Positions 1-7,668 of a stretch of 30,623 nt of DNA are shown piece after piece. The notes below the pieces were generated by a model. The model did not search any database, was not told the DNA's origin, and worked only from the letters and a program-made list of their open reading frames with translations. The translations under genes and the position numbers were made by a program. Origin of the DNA: an uncultured Eubacteriales bacterium (GTDB lineage Bacteria; Bacillota; Clostridia; Christensenellales; Borkfalkiaceae). Where the stretch lies: NCBI GenBank assembly GCA_900542935.1, contig UQPN01000025.1, forward strand, positions 1 to 30,623, written 5' to 3'. The number at the start of each line of letters is the position of its first letter. The first letter of the stretch is position 1.

Positions 1-62
1 GTGATTTCCTATTTACGGTGAGAAAAATTATAATAATAACAGTAAATCGAAAGGAGTTTTCA

Positions 63-429
63 ATGAAATAAGGGCACGCAGAAATTTACCTATGCCGTGT
101 TGCCGCATAGCGGAAACGTGTACGAAAGCGACGTGGCTAAAACGGCATACGCGCTGAATCGTCCGCTTTATATTTGCGAAGCGGCGGAAAAAGATTCGTT
201 TGCGAGTACGAATAATTCTCATGTTATCATCGAAACGGTGAAACGTGCGTACGACGGCGCAGGAAATATTCTGCGATTATATAACGATACGCCTGCCGTA
301 CAAAAGGCAAAACTTGCGGGCGATTTTAAAAAATTATACAAAACGAATTTTTTGGAAAACGGTTGTGAAGAAATCGCGCCCGACCTGATTTTTAAACCGT
401 ATGAAATAAAAACGTTAAAGCTGCTGTAA
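63..429 (+). pseudogene. GH38 alpha-mannosidase, C-terminal fragment
   Basis: The readable frame (from about 70, stop at 427-429) gives about 119 residues that match the last beta domain of family 38 alpha-mannosidases: a TYAVLPHSGN segment, a VIIETVKRA segment, ILRLY, and the family ending FKPYEIKTLKL. The catalytic and middle domains of this roughly 850-1000 residue enzyme are absent. Upstream there is a good ribosome site (AAAGGAG at 50-56) and an ATG at 63, but that ATG is followed at once by a stop (ATG AAA TAA). Removing one A would give MNKGTQKFTY and join the frame. It is therefore a truncated remnant with a possible one-base insertion in an A run. Family assignment is from recognised motifs; loss of function is inferred from length. 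Confidence 0.7.
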
Positions 430-719
430 AGAAAAATTCAGAAACGAGCAATAAATCTGAAATCACTATTCAAGATAAAACATTCTCAAACAATTTTTTT
501 TGATTTTATCTAGATGCATTGATTCTTACTGTTTTTAATATCGGGGTTTAGCTTAAAATTCGTTTTAGGTTAATCATTGTCCACCATGGCTTAGCGTTTA
601 TGCAAAAATCATTGCATAAACGATAATTTTATATTGTATAAATGTATAATTATACACTCATTTTTGCGATTTCGGCATCATTTGGGGAAGAATTTGGGGA
701 AGGAAATAGTTGCTCTGTT
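430..719. other. AT-rich gap with hairpins and a 12-bp direct repeat
   Basis: No gene is supported here. It contains a perfect 11-bp inverted repeat (CGTTTATGCAA 595-605 and its complement 612-622, loop 6), the palindrome GTATAATTATAC near 645-656, and two tandem copies of ATTTGGGGAAG(A/G) at 680-703. A weaker stem (AAATAGTT 704-711, AACTATTT 720-727) followed by Ts overlaps the end of the integrase fragment. The stem at 595-622 could terminate reverse-strand transcription from the integrase remnant. Confidence 0.5.
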
Positions 720-721
720 AA

Positions 722-1198
722 CTATTTTTTTGTCGGCGTAGGGGAAATTACTAAGTCCATTTGTTTTTTCATAAAATCATCGGGAAAATGCGTATAAACT
801 TTGCCTACAAGGCGTTGCGGCGAATCGCCCATCCGGATATCCACAATGTCTGGGCGGACGTATTGCTGACAGAACGTGGCGAACGTATGGCGCAGGCAGT
901 AAGCCGTTTTTCCTGCGAGTAAATCTTTCATCATATCGTTAATTTTCAAGCGGTGCAAATCGGCGGTGAGCGGTTTGTTCCATTCGATCAGTTCCTGCGC
1001 CTGCTTCGGCACGGGAATTTTTTTGTACTCGATTTTTCCGTTTTTGCGTTTTCTGTTGCGCGCGATGAGTTTCTTCGTTGATTTCGCAGGGGCGTACTCG
1101 GTTACACGGAAGTCAACGAAAAAGCACAAAAATCGTTGCGTTGACGACAGGAAGTCATGCGAATTTTTGGCAATAATTTTTGCCGTTGACTTTTGCAT
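722..1198 (-). pseudogene. Tyrosine recombinase/integrase, C-terminal remnant
   Basis: The 158-codon reverse frame carries the end of a phage/ICE-type tyrosine integrase. From about residue 43 it reads like the catalytic domain: KRKNGKIEYKKIPVP (47-63), the CLRHTFAT box with Arg103 and His104, MGDSPQRLVGKVYTHF with the nucleophile Tyr135. The usual GH(S) before the tyrosine is GDS here, so the second histidine is replaced by Asp125. The N-terminal DNA-binding domain and the first catalytic arginine are missing, and residues 1-42 do not look like integrase. It lies just past the 3' end of tRNA-Ala, the normal place for the integrase of a tRNA-targeted element. A decayed relic, not an active enzyme. 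Confidence 0.7.
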
Positions 1199-1283
1199 TT
1201 CACTGTGCTACAACGCGACGACGAAAGGCGATAAATTTCGTCGTTCGACGAAGAAAGCGGGTGGTGCAACAAATCAATTGCAA

Positions 1284-1318
1284 AGAAAAAGGCGGTAGAA
1301 TCAACGTTCTATCGCCTT
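1284..1318 (-). terminator. Intrinsic terminator (reverse strand)
   Basis: A 12-bp stem with one G-T pair (1289-1300 with 1307-1318, loop 1301-1306) is followed on the reverse strand by TTTTTC. It lies just past a coding-looking reverse reading frame ending in a TAA at 1329-1331 (last residues NGKLVKKTK), which may be the 3' end of a lost gene; that frame is not assigned to a family. Confidence 0.55.
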
Positions 1319-1451
1319 AAATCGTATATTATTTAGTTTTCTTTACAAGCTTACCGTTTTGACTGGGTTTCGTCAGCCAGTCGTAAGAATTTTTCTTTTC
1401 CGCGACTTTCGTCTTAACGATTATCCCTGCAACGCCTTTTACGCAAATGAA

Positions 1452-1481
1452 AAGGAACCGCGGGTTCGACCACGGTTCCTT
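1452..1481 (-). terminator. Terminator of tRNA-Ala
   Basis: Perfect 9-bp stem (AAGGAACCG 1452-1460, CGGTTCCTT 1473-1481) directly past the CCA end of tRNA-Ala on the reverse strand, followed there by TTTTCATTT. Confidence 0.6.
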
Positions 1482-1482
1482 A

Positions 1483-1558
1483 TGGTGGAGATAACGAGAT
1501 TCGAACTCGTGGCCTCCTCGTTGCGAACGAGGCGCTCTACCAACTGAGCCATATCCCC
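1483..1558 (-). tRNA. tRNA-Ala(CGC)
   Basis: The reverse complement folds into a full cloverleaf. The acceptor GGGGATA pairs with TATCTCC and holds the alanine identity pair G3-U70. The D arm is GCTC/GAGC, the anticodon stem CCTCG/CGAGG with loop TTCGCAA giving anticodon CGC, and the T loop is TTCGAAT. The CCA end is encoded. The adjacent integrase relic on its 3' side suggests it has served as an attachment site. Confidence 0.95.
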
Positions 1559-1716
1559 AAAGTACTCAATCATTATACCGTTTCTTGCGCTGTTTGTCAA
1601 ATGTTTTTCCATAGTCTTTTAAAGTTTTTTCTTATTTTTTTTGTTTTATAATTGTTGCGAAAGGCGGGGGTGAGAGAAAAAAATAGATTTTTTCCTGATT
1701 TCAGTACGTAACCAAA

Positions 1717-1745
1717 TTGACAAGATACAAAAAAATCGCTATAAT
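1717..1745 (+). promoter_or_regulatory. Sigma-70-type promoter of the yggS operon
   Basis: TTGACA (1717-1722) and TATAAT (1740-1745) are both perfect consensus, with a 17-base spacer. The predicted start near 1752 lies downstream of the ATG at 1748, so translation of yggS must start further in, at 1814. Confidence 0.9.
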
Positions 1746-1813
1746 GTTTGTGTCGCAAAGCAAAAATCAAAGGAAAATACGGTGCGCGGCGGAAATCTTG
1801 CGGCGGAAAACTT

Positions 1814-2485
1814 ATGGAATCTTCAATACAGAACAATATACGGAAAATCCGCGAGGAAATATCCGAAAATCCGTTCGGCGAACGCGTGAATATCGTCGCC
1901 GCCACAAAAACGCGTACGGAGGAAGAAATCAAAGAAGCGATGGCGGGCGGCATAGACGCCGTTGCCGAAAATAAAGCGCAGGAATTCCGCGATAAAAACG
2001 ATTTGTTGCCTCCGTTCCCGCGCCATTTCATCGGCAGACTTCAGGAAAACAAGCTGAAATATATCGTAGGAAAAGTACAGCTGATTCAATCGTGCGATTC
2101 CGAAAAAATCGCGCGGGCAATTTCTGCGATGTCTTTAAAACGCGGCGTTGTTAGTAACGTTCTGCTCGAAGTGAATATCGGCGGAGAAGAAAGTAAAGGC
2201 GGCTTTTTATATGAGGATGCCGAAGCCGCGTATCGCTTCGTGCGCGCGCTTCAAAATATCAGACCGTGCGGTTTCATGGCAATGCTTCCCGCCGGAATCG
2301 ATGAAGAGGATGGCGGCGCCATGGTGAAAAAAATGCGCGCGCTGCTCGATAAAATGAAAGCGAACGACGCCGATATGTCTGTGCTTTCGATGGGCATGAG
2401 CGGCGATTATAAATTGTGCGTGCAAAACGGCAGCAATATGGTGCGGATCGGTACGGGCATCTTCGGCGCCGGAGAACAAAAATAA
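1814..2485 (+). CDS. yggS: PLP homeostasis protein YggS/YlmE (PLPBP family)
   Basis: A 223-residue, single-domain alanine-racemase-like TIM barrel that binds pyridoxal 5'-phosphate and buffers the cytoplasmic PLP pool; no enzyme activity is known for the family. Visible signatures: AATKTR with the PLP lysine K32, AENKAQE (51-57), HFIGRLQENK (71-80), LSMGMSGDY (191-199) and the phosphate-binding ending GSNMVRIGTGIFG (206-218). Length is normal for the family. The longer open frame to 1748 is rejected because it begins before the predicted transcription start; ATG 1814 fits the family N-terminus although its ribosome site is weak. First gene of a forward run with the NlpC/P60-like, SDR and pnuC genes. 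In many Firmicutes yggS sits near sepF/divIVA; that context is not present here. Confidence 0.92.
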   Translation: MESSIQNNIRKIREEISENPFGERVNIVAATKTRTEEEIKEAMAGGIDAVAENKAQEFRDKNDLLPPFPRHFIGRLQENKLKYIVGKVQLIQSCDSEKIARAISAMSLKRGVVSNVLLEVNIGGEESKGGFLYEDAEAAYRFVRALQNIRPCGFMAMLPAGIDEEDGGAMVKKMRALLDKMKANDADMSVLSMGMSGDYKLCVQNGSNMVRIGTGIFGAGEQK

Positions 2486-2535
2486 ATAACATATAGCGCC
2501 GTACGGGCGAAAACGTAAACGCAAAGGAAAACAAA

Positions 2536-3429
2536 TTGAGTAAATCGGGCGGCAAATCAACAAAAATCAAACGCGGCGGGGCGTATCTTACGTTCCTGCG
2601 CGTTTTTGCGTGCTTTACCGCGTTTTTAATGCTTGTGCTTATCGGCGTGGAGGCTTCCACGTTGATTTCCGACGCAACCTGGCGGCAGTGGACGCCCGAT
2701 TACGATTTTGCCGATTTAACCGCCACGTTGGAAAAATCGCAGAGCGAGCTTACCGAAGACGATTATGCGTTATTGTACGCGCAGACGGGCTTGACGAAAA
2801 TCGGGGCGGACAGGCTTTGGAATAGCGGCAGCGGTAAAAATCGGATCAGAACCATTCAGAAATGTTATATGGAAAAAGTGTCGGTGTATCGCGAACGTTT
2901 CGCCCCGTGGACGTGCTGGGAGAAGCTGGAAGAGGGGAAAAACGCGGCAATCGGCGCCGTGCGCGAGGGGGATATCATCGTAACTTCGGCAACGCACGTT
3001 CTCGGGTTCCGTTACGGGCACGCGGCGCTTGTGGTATCGGACGACGGACTGATTGTAGAAGCGAATACGCCGGGCACCACCAGTCATTTAACCGCAGTGA
3101 ACGTATTCAACGATTATGCTACGTTTATGGTACTGCGCCCGAATCCCGAAAAAATATCGGATGAAACGCGCAAAGAAGTGGCGGAATATGCCAAAAAACA
3201 GTTGCTCGGGGTGCCGTATACGGTATTCGCGGGTATTTTCAGTAAGAAAAATCAACAGCCGTTAAAGGGAACGCAGTGCGCGCACGTCGTGTGGTATGCG
3301 TATAAACAGTTCGGAATCGATCTCGATTCAAACGGCGGCTGCGTGGTAAAGCCCCGCGATATGGCAAACAGCGAATATATGCAAATCGTGCAGATTTACG
3401 GCTTTGATCCCGAAAAAGTGTGGACGTAA
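2536..3429 (+). CDS. Membrane-anchored permuted NlpC/P60 (YiiX/YebB-like) hydrolase
   Basis: 297 residues starting at TTG 2536, chosen because AAAGGA lies 8 bases upstream and no better start exists. A basic N-terminus leads into one membrane segment (about 16-40), then an extracellular or membrane-proximal part. Residues 141-265 look like the circularly permuted papain-like fold of YiiX-type proteins: GDIIVTS (145-151), RYGHAALVV with the candidate catalytic His162, ALVVSDDGLIVEAN, then TQCAHVVWYAYKQFG with candidate nucleophile Cys248. The order His before Cys is the mark of the permuted group. Such proteins act on amide or ester bonds in cell-wall peptides or lipids; the substrate here is unknown. 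50 bases after yggS, probably the same transcript. Confidence 0.72.
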   Translation: MSKSGGKSTKIKRGGAYLTFLRVFACFTAFLMLVLIGVEASTLISDATWRQWTPDYDFADLTATLEKSQSELTEDDYALLYAQTGLTKIGADRLWNSGSGKNRIRTIQKCYMEKVSVYRERFAPWTCWEKLEEGKNAAIGAVREGDIIVTSATHVLGFRYGHAALVVSDDGLIVEANTPGTTSHLTAVNVFNDYATFMVLRPNPEKISDETRKEVAEYAKKQLLGVPYTVFAGIFSKKNQQPLKGTQCAHVVWYAYKQFGIDLDSNGGCVVKPRDMANSEYMQIVQIYGFDPEKVWT

Positions 3430-3484
3430 TCGTTTTCCGCGGCGTTTTAAACAGAACAACGGACAAAACGGAGCAGACGGAATC

Positions 3485-4300
3485 ATGGCGGAAAATTGCA
3501 TCATAATAACGGGCGCGACGGGCTATCTCGGCAAGGCGTTCATAAACGAACTGATTTACAGTAAAGAACTAAAAAGCGGGCTCGAAAGCGGCGAAACGTC
3601 GCTGGTATTGACGGGCAGAAGCGAGGAAAAACTTGCCGCGTTGAAAAGCGGTATTCCGTTCCGCGCGGAAATATTTACGAAAGCAATGGATCTATCTTCG
3701 GAAGTAAGCCGCGGCGAATTTTTCGAAGCGCTTTCCGCGCGCGGCGAACGGGTGAAAATGCTCATCAACGTCGCGGGGGCGGATATCCAGAAACCGTTTG
3801 AAAATTACACGCAGGAAAAACTGCTTTTCCAGTGCCGCGCAAACTTCGAAGGTGCGGCGGCAATGTGCCTTTACGCAGTGCAGCACGCGGCGAAAAAGGC
3901 GAAAATCATCAATATTTCCAGCGTTTCCGGCATTTATCCCATGCCGTATTTCGCCGTTTATTCGGCAACGAAAGGCGCGCTTACTTCGTTTTCGCAGGCG
4001 CTTTCGCGCGAAGTAAAAAAACGCGGAATTACCGTAACCGTCATTCTTCCCGGCGCGATGCCCACGCGCGAGGACGTGCGTGAACAAATCCGCGGGCAGA
4101 AAGCATGGGGCAAACTTGCCGCCGAGCCTCCGTCGCTGGTGGCAAGAAAGAGTCTGCGCGCTGCGGAAAAGGGCAAACGAAAAGCGATTATCGGCTTCTG
4201 GAACATGCTGATGAACGCCGCAACGAAGCCGCTGCCTCTTTCTTTGAAAATGAAATTCATCGAAAAACGCTGGAGCAAAATTTCGAAAGACGCGTTTTAG
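3485..4300 (+). CDS. Short-chain dehydrogenase/reductase (SDR), classical type
   Basis: 271 residues. ATG 3485 is preferred over the upstream in-frame ATG, which would overlap the preceding gene and add 27 residues not found in SDRs. The Rossmann nucleotide motif TGATGYLG (9-16), NVAGAD (95-100, the NAG position), ISSVSG (144-149) and the active-site YSATK (Tyr159, Lys163) are all present, followed by ILPGAMPT after strand six. Length and motif spacing are those of NAD(P)-dependent classical SDRs acting on hydroxy or keto groups. A basic C-terminal extension (about 220-271) may contact membrane. Substrate unknown; nearest relatives by look are the YqjQ/DltE-like oxidoreductases. Third gene of the yggS run. 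Confidence 0.85.
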   Translation: MAENCIIITGATGYLGKAFINELIYSKELKSGLESGETSLVLTGRSEEKLAALKSGIPFRAEIFTKAMDLSSEVSRGEFFEALSARGERVKMLINVAGADIQKPFENYTQEKLLFQCRANFEGAAAMCLYAVQHAAKKAKIINISSVSGIYPMPYFAVYSATKGALTSFSQALSREVKKRGITVTVILPGAMPTREDVREQIRGQKAWGKLAAEPPSLVARKSLRAAEKGKRKAIIGFWNMLMNAATKPLPLSLKMKFIEKRWSKISKDAF

Positions 4301-4315
4301 TCGTCCGTCGGGAGT

Positions 4316-4353
4316 TGCATCCGAAAAAAAACGGCAAAAGCCGGAACAATGCA
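4316..4353 (+). promoter_or_regulatory. Small structured leader before pnuC
   Basis: Nested stems TGCAT (4316-4320)/ATGCA (4349-4353) and CGGC (4332-4335)/GCCG (4340-4343) with an A-rich internal loop lie about 50 bases before the pnuC start. Compact RNA upstream of pnuC recalls the NAD+-II (pnuC motif) riboswitch class, but I cannot confirm the consensus from sequence alone; an ordinary intergenic hairpin is equally possible. Confidence 0.25.
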
Positions 4354-4402
4354 CAAAAACAAAAAAATCAAAAAATAATCGAAGAAAAGGAAAAATAAAA
4401 AA

Positions 4403-5245
4403 ATGAAAGACGTAAAAGATACACCGAAGCTGACGTTTGGTCAGAAATTGAAAAACTTGTGGAACTATTTCACGACGTACGAAAAAATCTGGTATATATC
4501 CATTCTCGTACTTGCCATCGTGTTCTGTTTCGTTTTCCCGGAAGATTCCGATGAACTTGCGGTAAACCCTAAACTGATTACGATATTGTATCTGGTGGAT
4601 ATTATATCGAATATCACATGCGAACTTTTGATTTCCAAGCAAAGCAAATGGAATTTCATCGTATCGCTGCTGGTAGAAGTGGTGGAAATACTTATCTGCA
4701 TCGTATGCGCGTACAGATTCGCCACCATGGCGGTAACGCTGTTTTTCTGGATTCCCATCGACATCATCAGCTTCGTAAACTGGAATAAACACGCCGATTC
4801 CGAAGAAAAAGAACTTACCGCGGTGCGCAAGCTCAGCTGGAAGCAGGATATACTTCTTATTGCGGGCATTGCCGTCTGGACGATCGGCATAGGCTATCTT
4901 CTTTCCCTGATCGATTTGGGTAAAGGTATTTTGTCTTATAACGAAGTAGTGAAAGACGTAGGCGGCTATCTCGACGCGTGCGCTTCCGCCGTAGGCATAG
5001 CCAACGGATTATTCATTCTGTTCCGCTATCGCGAACAGTGGATCGCCTGGTATATCGTCTGCATTCTCGAAATCGCGTTGAATATCATGGCGGGGCAGTG
5101 GATACTGCTTGTTCTCAAAGCGGGCTATCTCACCAACACCACTTACGGTTATATTAAATGGACGAAATATATCCGTTCGCATAAGGCGCCTGCTTTAGGA
5201 AATGCTAACGGCGTCGTTCCCGCCGCAACGGAAGGCGAAGAATAA
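4403..5245 (+). CDS. pnuC: PnuC-family vitamin B3 (nicotinamide riboside) transporter
   Basis: 280-residue membrane protein with about seven hydrophobic segments after a short polar N-terminus. The C-terminal half carries the PnuC signature: FRYREQWIAWYIVCILEI, then LLVLKAGYLTNTTYGYIKW, the aromatic/asparagine-rich substrate-binding helices of the family; NITCELLISKQSKWNFI in the first half is also typical. It probably imports nicotinamide riboside (facilitated diffusion trapped by phosphorylation), complementing pncB at 13332 in NAD salvage. Start at ATG 4403 has AAAAGGA upstream. The terminator at 5299-5336 ends the transcript. A related substrate (thiamine for PnuT, riboflavin for PnuX) cannot be excluded. 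Confidence 0.85.
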   Translation: MKDVKDTPKLTFGQKLKNLWNYFTTYEKIWYISILVLAIVFCFVFPEDSDELAVNPKLITILYLVDIISNITCELLISKQSKWNFIVSLLVEVVEILICIVCAYRFATMAVTLFFWIPIDIISFVNWNKHADSEEKELTAVRKLSWKQDILLIAGIAVWTIGIGYLLSLIDLGKGILSYNEVVKDVGGYLDACASAVGIANGLFILFRYREQWIAWYIVCILEIALNIMAGQWILLVLKAGYLTNTTYGYIKWTKYIRSHKAPALGNANGVVPAATEGEE

Positions 5246-5298
5246 AACCGGCAATAAATCCGTTTTGTATTCCTCTGTAACAGGTACAAAAATTGAAG

Positions 5299-5336
5299 AG
5301 CTCCGAGCGCGATTGAATCGTTTTCGGAGCTTTTTT
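5299..5336 (+). terminator. Intrinsic terminator of the yggS-pnuC run
   Basis: Perfect 8-bp stem AGCTCCGA (5299-5306) / TCGGAGCT (5324-5331) followed by TTTTTT, 54 bases after the pnuC stop. Confidence 0.88.
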
Positions 5337-5538
5337 ATGCATATTCGGGCGGGGTTAAGTCGTTTTTATTATACTTAATTTCTTCGGATTTGCCTATACA
5401 TAAAGTAAATCCGTAAGGAGCGAAGCGACGGAACGGCGATTGTCGCGTAGACGATCGCGTTGCCGTTGCCTGTTTTAAATAAAAAGTAAATCCGAACCAT
5501 TCGCTCGTTACGAGCCAACAATTCGGATGATAACTTCT
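5337..5538. repeat. Gap with paired AAAGTAAATCCG repeats and hairpins
   Basis: No gene is supported. The 12-mer AAAGTAAATCCG occurs twice (5402-5413, 5483-5494). The first copy ends an inverted repeat with CGGATTT (5385-5391); the second starts one with TTCGGAT (near 5521-5527), so four related arms flank a GC-rich stem (AACGGCGATTGTC near 5434-5446 against GACGATCGCGTTGCCGTT). The distal stem lies directly past the 3' end of tRNA-Arg and is followed by an AT-rich tract on the reverse strand, so it may be that tRNA's terminator. The rest resembles an interspersed palindromic repeat. Confidence 0.45.
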
Positions 5539-5615
5539 TGGTGCACCTTAAGGAATTCGAATCCCTAGCCTTTGGTTCCGTAGACCAACGCTCTATCCAG
5601 TTGAGCTAAAGGTGC
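5539..5615 (-). tRNA. tRNA-Arg(ACG)
   Basis: The reverse complement folds into a cloverleaf: acceptor GCACCTT/AAGGTGC, D arm GCTC/GAGC, anticodon stem TTGGT/ACCAA with loop CTACGGA giving anticodon ACG (read as ICG after deamination, decoding CGU/CGC/CGA), T loop TTCGAAT, and encoded CCA. Confidence 0.95.
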
Positions 5616-5825
5616 ATATTCCGTTGCTTTGCTTTCTTTGAAAAACAGCCGCGACAAGCGCGCCTTTTCAAAACTGCTTACATAGTATAGTATTTTTTTC
5701 TGCGTTTGTCAACCGTTTTTCGGCAAGTGCGCTCTAATTTTTTTGAAAATTTTTTCAAAACGTCGCTTTTTCTCCGCAATCGGAAAATTTTTCTTGTTTC
5801 CCCTGAAAAAACACCGTTTAAAATC

Positions 5826-5854
5826 TTGTCTTTTTTTTTCGGATGTGCTACAAT
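5826..5854 (+). promoter_or_regulatory. Promoter of the DUF1858 gene
   Basis: TTGTCT (5826-5831), 17-base T-rich spacer, TACAAT (5849-5854); about 32 bases before the start codon. Confidence 0.7.
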
Positions 5855-5885
5855 GTAGAAAAATTGATTTAAGGAGAAAATTTCA

Positions 5886-6086
5886 ATGGCTAAAATTACT
5901 GCGGATACTTTGATTGCGGATTGCTTACAGCTCAACCCGGACGCACCCGATATTCTCATGGCGGCGGGCATGCACTGCTTCGGTTGCGCGATGGCGCACG
6001 GCGAAACGGTTGCGGAAGCGGTTGCCGTTCACGGCGAGGATCTCGATAAGCTTCTTGCGAAACTTAACGAGGGACTGGAAGACTGA
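5886..6086 (+). CDS. DUF1858 redox-disulfide protein (hybrid-cluster associated)
   Basis: 66-residue soluble protein that is essentially one DUF1858/ScdA-N-like domain. It has the typical acid- and proline-containing first half (LNPDAPDILMAAGMHC) and the CFGC redox pair Cys31/Cys34, with CAMAHGETVAEA after it. Stand-alone proteins of this size are known as hybrid-cluster-protein-associated disulfide domains in anaerobes. The role is probably thiol or iron-sulfur redox, but no partner gene lies next to it. ATG 5886 has AAGGAG 14 bases upstream and its own promoter; a GC stem terminator follows. Confidence 0.85.
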   Translation: MAKITADTLIADCLQLNPDAPDILMAAGMHCFGCAMAHGETVAEAVAVHGEDLDKLLAKLNEGLED

Positions 6087-6127
6087 GCGTTTTTGCGCTT
6101 TTTCTGAAATCGACGTACAATAAATGC

Positions 6128-6158
6128 GGCGCGCGCGTTTTTGGCGCGCGCTGTTTTT
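6128..6158 (+). terminator. GC-rich intrinsic terminator
   Basis: GCGCGCG stem arms (about 6129-6135 and 6145-6151) around a T-rich loop, then TGTTTTTCT. It ends the DUF1858 transcript, and shows that the in-frame ATG at 6141 is not the start of the next gene. Confidence 0.65.
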
Positions 6159-6227
6159 CTGCTTTTGCGGACAGATGAGCCGCGCCGCGAGAAATTCTTG
6201 TTTTCGCTCGGCAAGAGGGAAACGAAT

Positions 6228-7604
6228 ATGCTTACCAACGTTAAAAGAAAAAAAGAAATCGATATAGTGGGCGGTCCGATTTTAAAATCGATGATTTTAT
6301 ACGCGCTGCCGCTGATAGCCACCAATCTTCTGCAGCTTCTGTTCAATGCGGCGGACGTGGCGGTGCTGGGCATTTTCAGCGAAAGCGGCGACGGCGCCGT
6401 GGCGGCGGTGGGCGCTACGGGTTCGTTGATTCAGCTGATTATCAATTTGTTCGTAGGACTTTCCGTAGGTACAAACGTGCTTGTGGCGCGCTGCGTTGGC
6501 AGCGGCGAAACGGAAAGGTCGCAGCGGATCGTCGGGTGTTCGGTGGTAACTTCGCTTCTTTGCGGCGTGATATTGTTGTTTGTGGGCTTTTTCGGCGCAC
6601 GCGTTTTTCTTATATGGATGAAATGCGATCCGGCGGTTCTGGATATGGCGGTGAAGTATCTTAAAGTTTACTTCCTCGGCATGCCTATCATCATGCTTTA
6701 CAATTTTTCCACCGCAGTGCTCCGCGGCGTGGGCGATACGTTCCGCCCGTTAATTTATCTTGTCATCGGCGGCATTGCCAACGTATTTTTAAACGTATTT
6801 TTCGTGCTGGTATTAAAAAAAGACGTAGAGGGCGTGGCGATCGCCACGGTGGTTTCCAACGGTATCTCGGCGGTGTTTGCCATTCTGGCGCTTTTTAAAG
6901 AAACGGGCGCCGCGCAGCTGAAAAAAGAACATCTCCGAATTTACAAAAGAGAGCTTGCGGATATGGCGAAAATCGGTTTGCCTTCCGGTTTGCAGGGCAG
7001 CTTGTTTTCCATTTCCAACGTGCTTGTGCAATCCGCCATCAACGGCTTCGGTCAATCCGTCATGGCGGCGAATACCATCGCTTCGCAATACGATAATCTT
7101 ACCTATCAGGCGATGTACGGCATCAGCCTTTCTTCCACGGTGTTCGTCAGCCAGAATTACGGCGCGAAAAAATTCGACCGCGTGAAAAAATCCGCGTATA
7201 CGGCGCTCGGTTTAACTACCGTGATAGGGCTCGTTCTCGGCGGATTGCTTGCGCTTCTTGCCCGTCCGCTGTGTTCGTTTATGACGGATAGCGAAGAAGT
7301 CATCGGCTACGCGCATACGCGTATGCTGATTATTTCGATTACCTATTTCCTCTGCGGTTTGCAGGAAGTATTCGCGTATTGTCTGCGCGGGCTGGGCAAA
7401 TCGATGACGGCGATGTTCGTGGTTCTTGGAGGCACCTGCCTGTTCCGTATTCTCTGGCTGAATACGGTGCTGAAAGCGTGGAATACTCTTACGTCGCTGT
7501 ATCTTCTGTACCCGGCAAGCTGGCTGTTAACCACGCTGATTTTCGTGCCGATTTACTTCGTCTGCCAGAAAAAGGCGGGCAAGCTGCTGGAAGAGAACAA
7601 TTGA
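6228..7604 (+). CDS. MATE-family multidrug/Na+ antiporter
   Basis: 458 residues with twelve hydrophobic segments in two homologous halves, the MATE (NorM/DinF-like) architecture. Signatures: GGPILKSMILYALPLIATNLLQLLFNAADVA at the start of helix 1 (residues about 17-47, read in parts), VGLSVGTNVLVARCVGSGE after helix 2, and the second-half counterpart GLPSGLQGSLFSISNV followed by FVSQNYGAKKFDRV. It exports cationic drugs or metabolites using a cation gradient; substrate unknown. Start ATG 6228 is preferred: it has AAGAGGGA upstream, and the longer frame to 6141 begins inside the preceding terminator. Ends at a terminator shared with the convergent gene. Confidence 0.9.
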   Translation: MLTNVKRKKEIDIVGGPILKSMILYALPLIATNLLQLLFNAADVAVLGIFSESGDGAVAAVGATGSLIQLIINLFVGLSVGTNVLVARCVGSGETERSQRIVGCSVVTSLLCGVILLFVGFFGARVFLIWMKCDPAVLDMAVKYLKVYFLGMPIIMLYNFSTAVLRGVGDTFRPLIYLVIGGIANVFLNVFFVLVLKKDVEGVAIATVVSNGISAVFAILALFKETGAAQLKKEHLRIYKRELADMAKIGLPSGLQGSLFSISNVLVQSAINGFGQSVMAANTIASQYDNLTYQAMYGISLSSTVFVSQNYGAKKFDRVKKSAYTALGLTTVIGLVLGGLLALLARPLCSFMTDSEEVIGYAHTRMLIISITYFLCGLQEVFAYCLRGLGKSMTAMFVVLGGTCLFRILWLNTVLKAWNTLTSLYLLYPASWLLTTLIFVPIYFVCQKKAGKLLEENN

Positions 7605-7624
7605 TTGATTTTTTGCAAGAGAAA

Positions 7625-7655
7625 GCCGACCTTGAAAACAGGTCGGCAAAATTTT
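7625..7655. terminator. Bidirectional terminator between convergent genes
   Basis: Perfect 8-bp stem GCCGACCT (7625-7632) / AGGTCGGC (7640-7647), followed by AAAATTTTTAT on the forward strand and by CTTTCTC on the reverse, between the MATE stop (7604) and the reverse gene's stop (7669). Confidence 0.75.
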
Positions 7656-7668
7656 TATCCGGAGATTT

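Noticed and set aside
1080..1260. Recurring CGTTGAC/GTCAACG words as integrase arm sites
   Set aside because: The words are short and irregularly spaced in a decayed region; there is not enough order to call binding sites.
1748..1813. Longer N-terminus of YggS starting at ATG 1748
   Set aside because: The perfect promoter at 1717-1745 would start transcription at about 1752, after this ATG, and the 22 extra residues do not belong to the family.
3692..4792. Long reverse frame of 366 codons across SDR and pnuC
   Set aside because: It runs antisense to two clear genes, is rich in His, Phe and Arg as expected for antisense of this codon use, and has no family motifs.
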